Counted from the first letter of the stretch, positions 45,118 through 56,109 are shown. The stretch: DNA of 64,000 nucleotides from Pomphorhynchus laevis (GCA_012934845.2 WNNJ02003023.1:62001-126000), one strand, 5' to 3'. Notes: generated by a model not told the origin, from the sequence alone. Program-made: numbers and translations.

Positions 45118-46851
45118 ATGCGACTTCTACTCTTTCCTGTTACTTCAATACTAGATCATTCACATGTGCTTCTTAATTTTGACTTTGTCGCTAAGATGAA
45201 GGACATCACAACAAAGGAATATGCAATGAACACATATTGCGAGCCTTTGCAGGATACCGGTTCTGTGAAGACTGTCTGCGATATCATCCGCAAGAATAAA
45301 ACGCTTCGGGTACTTTTGAACATCCCAGAAGATGACGACGAACTTTTAGCGGCATCAACTCTTTTAAAGGTTTCCATATCGAATCCGACTTCCTTGACTG
45401 CAAGCACCGGCAAGGCAAATCTTTTAAATCCTCAGCCGGGGCCAACCTCCTTGTTACCACAGCAAGCCTCTTCGCAAAATGTCGGTGTCGTGAATACGAA
45501 GGTTTCACATAATTTGTTAGATTCCGCAACAACTAACAAGAACAAACAAAGTCAGAGTTCTATTCTGACGAACGCAATTGAGAGCTTTGTAGACGTAAAG
45601 ACTCGTTTGCGCTTTTTCAGCTTAGGTGAAGATGCTGATGTATGTATATGCGCTGTACTTGTTGATCACATGTCGTCTTACTATTTGAACGCGTCTTCCA
45701 ATGATAAACAACGAATCACTTCCAATAACGTCGTTCATAACGCCAATGATCACCAATCGCATGTTTCACATCAAACGTCAACAATTACTCGTCGTGATCA
45801 TTACTACTTTTGGATTTGCATCCGGGATCTCCGAGATCAACTCATAGCTCTAAATAAGAGCATTAAACAGAAAGGATTGCCCCATGTTCTATCACTCATT
45901 GATCAATGGGTAAGTTTAACGGTCAACAACAACAGCATATCTCCTAAAATGAGAGGGCTAAATGATGATGTTAAGACGGTAAAGCAGCGTTTCCGCTGTA
46001 TGATATGGGATCTGATGGAGCAGAAGCAGGAGATAATGTTTCCGCATCCATGTCATGGACGAATCCCGAATTTCAGGGGACGCGAAGCTGCAGCCGAGAA
46101 TCTTGCCGCTTTAACAACGTTCAAACAAGCACGAGTTGTGAAGATAAATCCTAGCTTAGCTCAGGAACACATTCGATTTCTTACGCTAGCTAGTTCTAAA
46201 GTTTTACTTACACCTAGTCCAGCATTAGAATCCGCTGTTCCTTTCTACAAAATCGATCCACGTTTTCTATCAAGGAAGCAGATTCAGCGTGCAGCTACTA
46301 AATCTGGTGCCGCCTCTCTAGGCTCGATGGTGAGTCTTAGCGGGCTGGGTAACATAGAAGTTGATTTAGTTGTCGTTGGGTCTGTTGTTGTTAATCCAAT
46401 TACCGGTGCTCGACTGGGAAAAGGATTCGGATACTCCGACCTAGAATATGCTATCATGTCTTATCTTGGCGTCGTCAAAGACAATAACACCGTTATCGCC
46501 ACAGTGGTTCACGAAAGTCAGCTGGTGAATGATTTACCTGATGAGGTAATGTGCGCTCACGATTTGCCAGTTAATCTTGTTGCAACACCAAAACGTGTCG
46601 TATTTACTAGATGTTCATTCCCCAAGCCAAAAGAAATCCTTTGGTCTGAAGTTAATGAACAAATGTTCACGACGATACCAGTACTAAAAGACTTGTATGA
46701 TCGAATTGAACATAAACGTCGGGAATCTGCATGTTACAACAATAATGTAATCAACGAGTACAACACTGTTGGCGGTGATCCTCCATATATTGGTATTAAT
46801 AAAAGCGATTGTTGTAGACAGCAAGCTGTCATATCATCTGAGCTTCCTTAA
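45118..46851 (+). CDS. MTHFSD: MTHFSD-like protein (methenyltetrahydrofolate synthetase domain)
   Basis: 577 uninterrupted codons. Residues 288-525 match the 5-formyltetrahydrofolate cyclo-ligase-like domain of animal MTHFSD: 'RIPNFRGREAAAENLAAL' (315-332), 'VDLVVVGSVVV' (415-425), glycine-rich 'RLGKGFGYSDLEYA' (432-445), 'VVHESQLV' (463-470), 'HDLPVNLVATPKRV' (481-494) and 'PVLKDL' (521-526). The true cyclo-ligase makes 5,10-methenyl-THF from 5-formyl-THF with ATP. MTHFSD itself is poorly characterised and in vertebrates also has an RNA-recognition motif at the C-terminus, which is not seen here (only about 50 residues follow). Residues 1-280 are an extension I do not recognise (Ser/Asn/Gln-rich 85-150). 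The Met at residue 27 is an alternative start. No intron is needed, so it is either naturally intronless or a retrogene. It is the only intact host gene in the window. Confidence 0.87.
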   Translation: MRLLLFPVTSILDHSHVLLNFDFVAKMKDITTKEYAMNTYCEPLQDTGSVKTVCDIIRKNKTLRVLLNIPEDDDELLAASTLLKVSISNPTSLTASTGKANLLNPQPGPTSLLPQQASSQNVGVVNTKVSHNLLDSATTNKNKQSQSSILTNAIESFVDVKTRLRFFSLGEDADVCICAVLVDHMSSYYLNASSNDKQRITSNNVVHNANDHQSHVSHQTSTITRRDHYYFWICIRDLRDQLIALNKSIKQKGLPHVLSLIDQWVSLTVNNNSISPKMRGLNDDVKTVKQRFRCMIWDLMEQKQEIMFPHPCHGRIPNFRGREAAAENLAALTTFKQARVVKINPSLAQEHIRFLTLASSKVLLTPSPALESAVPFYKIDPRFLSRKQIQRAATKSGAASLGSMVSLSGLGNIEVDLVVVGSVVVNPITGARLGKGFGYSDLEYAIMSYLGVVKDNNTVIATVVHESQLVNDLPDEVMCAHDLPVNLVATPKRVVFTRCSFPKPKEILWSEVNEQMFTTIPVLKDLYDRIEHKRRESACYNNNVINEYNTVGGDPPYIGINKSDCCRQQAVISSELP

Positions 46852-47619
46852 TTAGTATCAAGGATTAATCGTATGAATATAGATTGTATTAAAAATTGCA
46901 CACATACAATAGGTCCGTTTATAAAATTACATGCGATACAGTTTTGAAACTTGTCTAAAAAGTTATGTTGTTAATTAATACAGTAATGCTTAAATACAGT
47001 TAGATTTACCAGATACTACGTATTTCGATTGTTACTACTAGAGATTCGTTATCACTACCAACAACGCCGTATATTGTATAACCAACTAGTCGGTGCAGCT
47101 TCTTCCAGATCAGTTATATTTCGTCAACTATTGTCAACTACTTTTGTATTTAAGAAAACAAAGTACACTACAAGCAACCAAGTCTCTCTCTACATGTTTC
47201 TTTCTATCTATATATATTCGTGTTCAATCATCCATATTTTTGTGGTTTGAAATCGGTTTTGCTTTTGCAGACTCTTCTGATTAAACATACAAAACACTAA
47301 TCTATCTTTTGTGCGTTCTTTAAATTTTTGAAGAGCTTAAATAATTGAAGTCTTTATTTTTGTATTTTGAAAAATGATATAAAATGCATAAATTGTGATC
47401 AGGTACTAAGCATCAAAAGCTTTATATCTTTGTTCAATAACTTTAAAATGTCGTGCGGTGTAAACTTTTCTAATTGGGGTATTAGACAATAAAACATGTT
47501 TAGCTTTTGGATAACTAAAAAAGATGTTTAAGTCAGACTAAATCATAAACAAATGGGATTGATAAATATGAGATTAATATGATAAGAATTGTAAATTAAT
47601 CTGATTATTGATTTTAGAA
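46852..47619. other. Downstream of MTHFSD, no further gene
   Basis: Probable 3' untranslated and intergenic sequence. A possible poly(A) signal AATAAA lies at about 47489. Two overlapping frames at 47029-47284 have no motif. Confidence 0.5.
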
Positions 47620-48720
47620 CATATTATTGAAGAAAATAAGTCAATTTAAATTCGAATAGTATTAAAAAGAGAAGATTTTTGGATTAAAACTCTTAATTCC
47701 ATGTACCCATTAGGATTGAATGACGTGATACAATTGGCAGAAATGGTATAGTAAATAATTAACAGTAGAAGTAGTATAATACATAATAAACAACTATATT
47801 ATAATAATCCTGTTAAACGCATCCCAAGAAGTCATGGCTATAAAAGGAATAAGAAAAATAAACTTTAATAGACTCGAGATATTATTATATTAATATATTA
47901 CTAGATATTATATTACATGTGGTAAATAATCGTTTTAAGCAATGAAATCATGCTCAAAAGGAATCATGGCGATAAGAGGAATAAGAAACAAGGAACCATA
48001 AGGAAAAATGTTCTTTTAAAGGAATAAGGGAACATATTATCGAAGAAAATAAGTCAAAATTAAATCAAAAACTATTAGAAAAAGAAGATTTTTGGATTAA
48101 AACGTTTATTTCCTTGCACACATTAGGATTGAATGACGTGGTACAAGGAATTGGCAGAAGTAGTATAATACATAATAAACAACTATATTATAATAATCCG
48201 GTTAAACGCAAACCAAGAAGTCATGGTGATAAAAGGAATAGGAAAAATAGAGTTAAAAATATTAAAAAAGATATGTATATAAATGAACAATTAGAAATAT
48301 TAAAACAACTTTTAAGTGATAATAAGCTAAAAGATCTTTATGTAAATATAAGAAGTTTTTCTAAAGATATCATATGTTCAATAAATCAAAAATTAATTAA
48401 CGACTATGATAGACTAAGTTGTATAATAGACAATTATTGAAATACAAAATACTATAATCGTACAATAAATGTAAATAATAACAATAGAAAATATACATTA
48501 ACCATAAACTTCATTAATAAATGTATAGATAACATAAATATAGCCGGACTTTTAAATAATTCTAAAAGTAAAGAAATAATAGGGTCAGATTTAAGTAAAT
48601 ATATTCCTAAAATAAGGTATAAACTCCTACCACCATTAGGACGAAAAATTTGTAATTATAATAAAGAATTAAAATTAATATGTAACGATAATATTAGTTA
48701 AGTTGCATAATAGACAATCA
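47620..48720 (+). mobile_element. PLE-A N-terminal region (GIY-YIG end and linker)
   Basis: Two partial copies start with 'EDFWIKTLNSMYPLGLNDV' (about 47668) and 'EDFWIKTFISLHTLGLNDV' (about 48086). This E-x-F-W-I-x-x-L-x-x-x-x-P-x-G-L-N pattern closes the GIY-YIG domain of Penelope-like proteins. The second continues through a basic linker ('KRKPRSHGDKRNRKNR'), 'LKQLLSDNKLKDLYVNIRSF', 'YIPKIRYKLLPPLGRKI' and 'NYNKELKLICND', the text expected upstream of 55100. The nuclease therefore precedes the RT. The core of the GIY-YIG domain itself is missing. Broken and rearranged. Confidence 0.65.
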
Positions 48721-48829
48721 TTAATAAGCTAAAGATAATAATCAAAGGTAATTAAATTAAAAATAATTTCATCAAAACGTTAATCTCAACTTTGAAGTAT
48801 CATGTAAATCATTAATTACAAGAATCTTC

Positions 48830-49175
48830 AATACGTTCTACAGCCATTTTTGCGTCCCACACAGATGGAACAAGCGCTTCCAGATTAGTATCACAGCTAT
48901 GGAATCCCACTGTCTGCATTTGTACAAGTTCGGATGCATAAAGTTATTCTTGAGTTTGGTTTGGTTGCTGATTTGTCGGCTGATGTTGCTGGGGATGAAG
49001 ACGATCTAATGGTTGAAACAACGAAGCAGTATAATCTTAATTTGAGTATTGTAAATTTTGAAATACTGTTGTTGCATAAGCTGTTTGTCTATTGCTTGGT
49101 GATTGAAAGAAATCCACATTAGATGAAGTAGGTTGACTATTCATTTGATTTTCGACCAGACCGCTTATATTTTAA
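48830..49175 (-). pseudogene. Unidentified coding remnant, Gln/Asn-rich
   Basis: On the minus strand one frame reads 'SGLVENQMNSQPTSSNVDFF', 'QSPSNRQTAYATTVFQNLQ', stop, 'FQPLDRLHPQQHQPTNQQPN', stop, then 'LVQMQTVGFHSCDTN' and 'VPSVWDAKMAVERIEDSCN' to a TAA at about 48822. The composition and the long in-frame run with only two stops look like a former host protein segment. I do not recognise the family. It is bounded on both sides by PLE-A debris. Confidence 0.4.
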
Positions 49176-49329
49176 GATATCAACTGAATATATTTATGTA
49201 AATATAAAAGTTTTTCTAAAGAAATCATTTGTTCCATAAATCAAAGATTAATTGATAGTTAATAATAATTGACAGTCATTAATAGTTTAATGATTAATAA
49301 TTTAATAATTTGTAATAATTTCTCTTCGC

Positions 49330-49435
49330 GAAGTGGATTAAAAGTTTATGAAAAACCCACGATATTCTAAGAAACCTCAACGAGAAATCAAACATGAACA
49401 GGCAAAACAGAAATATATTGATTCTGTAAGTAAGC
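49330..49435 (+). other. Possible exon-like fragment
   Basis: The frame from about 49348 reads 'MKNPRYSKKPQREIKHEQAK' then 'QKYIDS' and meets CTGTAAGTAAG at 49427, a strong splice-donor match. No homology recognised. It could be host or TE. Confidence 0.25.
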
Positions 49436-49543
49436 ATTTGCCTTTGGTATTTATTTGGCTAATTCGATGCAAAATTATAAATGACTTGTAAAATTAAATG
49501 TTTAATCAAACTACTTCATTGTATATATAGTGGAATAAATATA

Positions 49544-49582
49544 CACCTTAAAAAAATTTTGGTTTCTAATAAACATACAATC
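49544..49582 (+). promoter_or_regulatory. Shared LINE 5' leader
   Basis: It starts CACCTTAAAAAAATTTTGG and ends CTAATAAACATACAATC. It matches 20714-20751 of the unrelated RLE-LINE except for one indel and one base. Homology between the two elements stops exactly after CAATC. Confidence 0.75.
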
Positions 49583-49785
49583 TAAAGTAAATACAGCACA
49601 ATCTAAAGTAAATACAACGACAACCGAACGACAACCTTCGACGACAACTAACGACAACCATCGACAACCATCCGCTTGACAATTATCGACAACCATCGAC
49701 AACCATCGACGACATCCGCTTGCTACTACTAACGCGAACTACTTACAATTATTTAAAAATCGTAAACTATTGCAACCTACAGTTA

Positions 49786-50922
49786 ATGGGATCCAAGAAG
49801 AAAAATCTACCAAAAGCCAAGCGAGCAATCTCTGTTGATACCGATAAAACCGGCAAGCTCGAGAACATACAAGTGGAATGCTCCGCTAGCGGCTGTCAAA
49901 TCTGGACATCAGTAACGCATAATTGTGCTTTGGGTCAGGAAACTTGTGGCGGGCCACCGTTCTACTGCGGATTCTGTGCGGCGAAACAAATCAACTTGAT
50001 AATAAAACGATTAGAGCAATTGGAAATGGCATCGCAGCATGATCGAATTTCTCAAATTTCTGACAAATCTACTGAGACAGTGAAGGAGCCGCAAATTGTA
50101 TCGCAGCAAGATGGATTTTGTCAAGTTTATGATAAATCTACCGAGACAGTGACGGAGCCGCAAATTGTTACAACTAATGTATATTCACTCCCCGACACCC
50201 CACGTCCCGTCCTTCCCGTCTCGTCCCTCAATACCTTGCATCCATCAATCAAAATCACCTCCACCAACCTCCACTATCCTTCCACTCATAACCTTTCCTC
50301 ACATCGCTTGCCACCCTCTTTATTATCATTATCCTCTATGTATCCCGTCGTCAAACCAAATTTCTCCAAATCATCAACTGCCAGCTCTTCTATCGTGATC
50401 TCACCTACTCACATCAGTCGTCCTCCTTTACGGAAGCGCTTTGCTTCTCGCGATCGTTGCGTCATTGTTACTAATATCACGCCTTCTAAATCCTTATCTC
50501 CACAAGCACGTCTGGACCACGATGTTTCCGCCTTCAGATCAATCCTCTCGTCTATTGTTCCTTCGGATAAACCATCCTTTTTCAAGGACATTTCTCCTGT
50601 CGCATTCATCCGTCTAAACAAATCTCAATCTAATCCTTCCCAGCCCCCTCTCCTAAAAATTGTTTTCAAGCATAGCTCTCACGCGTCTTCTGTCCTCTCT
50701 CAACGATTCAATCTCATGTCATCTTCAACCACTCGAATTTTCCCCGATCGCGCCCCTTCTGAAATCGCTCAAATCTCTTCAGCCCGCATCGAAAAACGCC
50801 GTCGCGAGGAAAACGGCGAAACATCACTCTCCATCCGAAACATAGACGGAAATTTTCAAGTTGTCCACACCCGTCCAAAAATTCGATGGCGCTCCATCTC
50901 TCCTATGTGTCTTCTCCACTAG
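49786..50922 (+). CDS. LINE ORF1 with PHD-like zinc finger
   Basis: 378 open codons from the ATG at 49786 (an upstream in-frame ATG at 49720 lies in the 5' UTR repeats). Residues 30-70 have a Cys/His array ('VECSASGCQIW', 'NCALGQETCGG', 'FYCGFCAAKQ') resembling the PHD-type finger of CR1/L2 ORF1 proteins. A predicted coiled segment ('INLIIKRLEQLEMASQ') follows. A 24-residue unit is then duplicated ('DKSTETVKEPQIVSQQ' / 'DKSTETVTEPQIV'). The rest is Ser/Pro-rich, with basic 'RIEKRRREENGE' near the end. ORF1 proteins bind the element RNA. Intact in this copy. Confidence 0.75.
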   Translation: MGSKKKNLPKAKRAISVDTDKTGKLENIQVECSASGCQIWTSVTHNCALGQETCGGPPFYCGFCAAKQINLIIKRLEQLEMASQHDRISQISDKSTETVKEPQIVSQQDGFCQVYDKSTETVTEPQIVTTNVYSLPDTPRPVLPVSSLNTLHPSIKITSTNLHYPSTHNLSSHRLPPSLLSLSSMYPVVKPNFSKSSTASSSIVISPTHISRPPLRKRFASRDRCVIVTNITPSKSLSPQARLDHDVSAFRSILSSIVPSDKPSFFKDISPVAFIRLNKSQSNPSQPPLLKIVFKHSSHASSVLSQRFNLMSSSTTRIFPDRAPSEIAQISSARIEKRRREENGETSLSIRNIDGNFQVVHTRPKIRWRSISPMCLLH

Positions 50923-53784
50923 ACTCTTTCGCCACAGCACACGGTTTCCGCCTCGGTCTCCTCAACACTAGATCTATTCTCAATAAATCCGATCTTATCC
51001 TCAACGTATTCACCAAGCAATCCATCGATCTCTTCTGCCTCACCGAATCCTGACACTCAGATTCCGACGACCTTTCCATTCGCCGTCTGCTCTCTGCCGG
51101 TTGCTCCCTAGTCGAATCCGCCCGCCCTTCAGCTCATGCCCTTCTAAATCCTCTAATCATGGCGGCATCGTCGCATTCGCGCGTCACCCAGCGTCTCTTC
51201 GCAAAATCAATCCCCCTTTCAGTCCTTGCTCTTTTGAATTGCTCACTTGTCGTTATTCTAACCCGATCACTCTAGATCTCGCCATTGTATACCGTCCTGG
51301 TTCATCAGCTCCTACAGCCTTATTTTTTTACCGAACTCGCTGACCTCCTTTCTCATTGTTCTTTGTCCTCAATCCCTTCACTCATTCTAGGCGACTTCAA
51401 TATCCGCCTAGACCGCCCCTCTTCCACAGATTCCATCCGCTTCATCAACATTCTATCCAACTACAATTACAAACTAATCTCCACTGCCCCCACACATATA
51501 CTTGGCGGGGCACTCGACATCATCGCTGTCCCCGATCATTTTGCTGCCCACACCTCACTGTCCATCTCTGATCCTGGTCTATCCGATCACTTTCTTATCA
51601 CCCTTGATCTCGCTCGCAACCACACCCCTCCTCACACACCTACAATCCTACGTCGCCCTTGGAGAAATCTTGACCTCTCCCTTCTCCGCTCTGCCTTACT
51701 CAAATCGTCTCTATCATTACCCACAATAACATATTCATCTCCTCACGATCTCGCCTTTCTTTTCGACTCTGAACTCACATCCACTCTCGATATCCTCTTG
51801 CCCTTCAAGTCTCACCCACACCGTCGCCAGCACCGTGCCCCATGGTTTGACATCCAATGCCTACTCTCAAAGCGTCGACTCCGCCATGCTTTTCGAGTCT
51901 ATCACCGCTCTCTCAGACGCGATTTCCGCTTGATCACTCCGTCTTTCCGTGATTCCTATCTTGCTCTTCGCCTGTCTCATCTCAACCTACTACGTACCAA
52001 ATGCAACTCCTTCTAACAGCATAAAATCATCACTTCATTCAACTCTAAGACTCTCTGGCATACTTTTAACTCAATCCTGGCTCGTTCCTCTACGCCGTGC
52101 AACATCAATGCTAATGATTATTCGTCATTTCTCCAGACTAAAGTATCCACGCTGCTCTCTCACACCCCGGTCTCCATCCTATCCCACTCTGCCCAGTCTA
52201 CTCTCATCCTTCCGGAACTCTTTCATCTTCTCCCTGTATCACCTACAGAAGTATCATCTGTCCTCATGTCCTTGCCCAACAAAACCTCACCTGCCGATCC
52301 CCTGCCTACTCACATATTAAAATCTATATGCTCATCGATATCCCCATTTCTCACAACCTTGTTTAACTCGTCCATCCGCAGTCGTATCTTCCCTTCACAC
52401 TGGAAATCCGCAATCGTTCGTCCCCTCCTTAAGAAACAATCGCTCGACCCCTCCCTTCCTTCTAGCTATCGCCCCATTTCACTACTCCCTACTCTTTCTA
52501 AGCTCTTAGAACGCCTCATCTTAATACAAATCAACGCTTATCTCTCCTCATCCAATCTGTACCCTCCTTTCCAATCCGCTTTCCGCTCTAATCACTCGAC
52601 AGAAATCGCATGCATAAAAGTGTACAACGACTTACTCATTTCTCGAGACAAGGCTCTATATAGTGTTCTCATCTCCCTCGACCTCTCCTCCGCATTCGAC
52701 ATTGTCGACCACTCCGTCCTCCTTTCTCGCCTTCGTTATGATTACGGCTTTTCTTCCTCTTCCGTAGCTTGGTTCGCCTCATATCTATCCGACCGTTCCT
52801 TTCGCGTCTGTTCTAATTCATCATCCTCCCCTCCCATCCCTATTTTTTGCGGGGTTCCACAAGGTTCAGTCCTAGGTCCCCTGCTTTTCTCTCTTTTGCT
52901 TGGCGATCTCTCTCCATTTATCAAACCTTACTCCTTTAACGTCATGCAATACGCCGATGACATTCTAATCTATGCTCATGCACCTGCACATCGCATACAC
53001 GATATCGGCATTTCTGCCTCCAACTGTCTTTCTTCTATCTACAAACGTCTCTCCAATCTTTATCTCGTTCTAAACACCGAAAAGTCCAAAATAATGTGGA
53101 TCCTTCCCCGTAAACCAAGCATATCTCCTCCCATTGTATCTTTTGCCTCATCGATCATCCCTATAGTCCACAATCTCACTTTCTTAGGCTTCCATTTCGA
53201 TGATCACCTTTCCCTTAAACCCTTCGTCCGTGACAAGGTCCGCTCGTCTAACTTAATTCTTCGTGACATCCGCCGTATCCGCCCCCTTATCGACTTCCGT
53301 TCTTGTATGTCTCTTCTTTCATCGCTTCTTTTCCCTAAAATCGATTACTGCCTTAGCCTTTTCGCCAATTCTCCAAAATCCATCATCCTACCCCTACAAC
53401 GAATAATCAACACCGCCGTTCGAGTGCTCTTTCGTCTCCGTCGCTTCGACCACACATCCACATATTTTGCCCAACTCTCCTGGCCCACCATCCACATCCG
53501 CATCAAACTCCGCCTTCTTCTCGTTACTTTTCGTCTCATCGCTGTCGGCTCCCCATCGTTCATCAACCTTTATTTCTTAGACGATACTCGCCGTACCTCG
53601 ATATCGCTTCGTATCCTGTCATACCCTCTTACTCCACGTTCCTAATTACTCCAACAACTACGGTCTCCGATCCTTCCTCGTCGCCGCCTCACTCGCCTGG
53701 AATCAACTCCCTCTCGACGTCCGCCGCGCTCCCTCCTTTATCACATTCAAACACCTCCTCCGTTCACACCTTCTCGACACCTGA
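50886..53784 (+). pseudogene. LINE ORF2: APE endonuclease and reverse transcriptase, broken
   Basis: It starts inside ORF1 in another frame ('MALHLSYVSSPLDSFATAHG', 'LGLLNTRSILNKSDLI'). Endonuclease: 'SLILGDFNIRL' (51393) and 'SDHFLI' (51582). RT: 'YRPISLLPTLSKLLERLI' (52470), motif A 'SLDLSSAFDIVDHSVLL', B 'GVPQGSVLGPLLFSLLL', C 'MQYADDILIY'. C-terminal CR1/L2 signature: 'GLRSFLVAASLAWNQLPLDV'. The 459-codon frame 52266-53645 holds the whole RT palm with all catalytic residues. Breaks elsewhere make this copy non-autonomous. Confidence 0.85.
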
Positions 53785-53858
53785 TTTACATTTTTGTTTT
53801 GTTGTGGTCATGTAAGCGTGCGCTGGCACGCATTTGCCACGTTAAAATAAATCCTTTT

Positions 53859-55085
53859 TTTATATACAATCATCTATCAATACCGGTGCAATAGTGTCTT
53901 CGTCTTCGCGTGTGATCCTTACATATTTGCGTTATATGGTGCAAAAATATTCTATATTTTAATGTAGGAGTGTATTCAGTGTCCAAGTCAACCATTCAGG
54001 CAAACCTGTATTTTCATAAACATGCTTGATCCATCCTCTCTTGTTAACCATGATTGAAATAATTTCGCTTAAATTCTCAATTTTATAAGTCATATTGCAT
54101 GTTGTTGTTTCAAAAACATGTAATGCCCAAAGAAATATTTTTTATTTCATTAGGGCTCCATAATATCTTTGTTCCAAACTCTCTTGCATTTGTAAATGCT
54201 GAGAAACTTGAAAATATATTTGATTTCCACAGATCATATGAATTACACATATATGCATTTCTTTGGTCGAGTATGGATGTATGTATTCTAATGCACCAGA
54301 TCTACATGCATTCTGTGTTGATTCTATCCATGTAACGACAACTGGTTCTCTCAATGTAAAATGAGCACAATGATGTTTTTGGTAATTTATTCAGATCTAT
54401 TAACATTCATGCAAATGACACATTTAAACAGCTTTTTGTATAAAAGTATAGTAGTTGCAAGTGATGGCTCAAAACCAGATTACATTTTTGCTGTAACATT
54501 AAACTCCGATACCATCCCTAATGAGATTAAGAGCAAGTGGGTCAGCACATTTAACATAAGGCCCACTAAATGAGCTAGACCCACACCAACGAATAATGAT
54601 ATATACGGCTGTAATGATAGCAAAGCTATTTACAGACATCAAGGACAACCCATTGAGGGCAAAAATATAATTTATGATAAAAATATTATGATACAATTCC
54701 TAATGAGATTAAGAGCCATTGGGTCAGCACAGTTATCATATAACATCCGAAAATACAGTTTATGTTCGTTGCTTTTTGCGTAAAAAAGTGCAGTTTAATA
54801 TAAGTTATATAAAATCTCATAACAATTATTTATAATTATTTATTATCTAATTATTAAATTTTGATTTAATATTTATTTTTATTTATTTTTATTTATTTAT
54901 TTTTAAAATATTATTTTATCTAATAAAATTAATTATCTAATAAATCATTTAACTAATAAAATTAATTATCTAATTATTAAATTTTGATTTATTAAATTAG
55001 CATTATTATTTTTATTTATATTTATTTATTTAAAATAAATTTATATTAAATCTATATTATAATATAAATCTATATCATAATATAT
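53859..55085. other. AT-rich DNA, small duplication, no recognised gene
   Basis: TTCCTAATGAGATTAAGAGC / TGGGTCAGCACA text occurs twice (about 54515-54552 and 54697-54730). Frames at 54142-54354 (-) and 54361-54573 (+) have no motif known to me. 54800-55080 is ATTTATTTA low complexity. Confidence 0.5.
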
Positions 55086-55089
55086 TAAA

Positions 55090-56109
55090 TAATAACAGGA
55101 TGCAATTGTAAAAGTCTTAGTTTTGATAAAATAAATGAACATATATGTACCCATAATCTAGAATTAATTGAAAATTGTGAATTAAGAAAGCTGCTATAAA
55201 AGGGTATAAATATAGATTAAATAATAACAACGACAAAAATAAAATTTACAATTCGTTATATAATAACTTAAATGATTACTTTAGTAAGCTGATTAATAGT
55301 GAAAGCTCGAATATATCTAAGATAAAAATTTGGAAAGATTATATATTTGATAAAATTAAAAAATAAAATGAAAATAACAAACAATTATAAAAGGAAAGAT
55401 AAAATTAATAAAGATATGTATACAGAACTTACTAAATTAAAGGATAACTATATAATAACAACTATTGATAAAGCTAGTAATAACTTTGTCTTCATATGCA
55501 AAAAGCTTTATTATGATATACTAATGAAAGAGGTTAATTCTAATGATTTAAATGTAAATCCAACATATGAGCGTAGTGAGTTGAGTTTAGAAACAATTAT
55601 TACAAGTCACTGTTCTATAATGGATAAAAAGGGTATAAAGGTTGAATTAGATAATAAAACTATACCTATATTATATTGGAATCCAAAATTACATAAAAAT
55701 CCAATAAAACCTAGGTTCATATGTAGTGCGTTTAAATGTACATTAAAACCACTTTCTGTCTATATGAATAAAATACTTAAAGTAATTAAAGCACACTTTA
55801 AAAAATATTGCAAGGTAATCGAAATTAATACTGGTATAAAACACTATTTCAGTATTAATTCTACAAAAGAATTTTTAGAACAGACAAAAGGAATAAATTT
55901 TCAAAATATAAATACATACGATTTTAGTACGCTTTATACAAATCTAGATTTAGTAGATATTAAAGAAGCGTTAGTAAAATTAATTAATCTTATATTCGGA
56001 AAAAGATATACATATATATGTTATAATAACTATAACGCCTATCTAACAAAAATTAAACCATCAAATAAATACAAATATATGGATAAAATTGAATTAATAG
56101 AATCCTTAA

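Larger units (their letters stand above)
49544..53858 (+). mobile_element. Near full-length L2/CR1-type LINE
   Basis: GC-richer than its surroundings. Order: shared 38-39 nt leader (49544-49582), repetitive 5' UTR with CGACAACCATCGACAA units, ORF1 (49786-50922), overlapping ORF2 from 50886 with APE endonuclease and RT, final stop at 53784, and a 3' UTR ending AAAATAAATCCTTTTTT at about 53858. A 5' end that coincides with the shared leader suggests the copy is not 5'-truncated. ORF2 has about four breaks: a TGA near 51051, a frame change before 51285, a TAA at 52014, and a frame change just before 53645. Confidence 0.85.

Noticed and set aside
47029-47284. Two overlapping short frames downstream of MTHFSD
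   Set aside because: Tyr/Ser/Ile-rich translation typical of AT-rich noncoding DNA; more likely 3' UTR.
54142-54354. 70-codon minus-strand frame ('MREPVVVTWIESTQNACRSG')
   Set aside because: Reads rather protein-like but matches nothing I recognise and has no neighbouring exons; left as unannotated.
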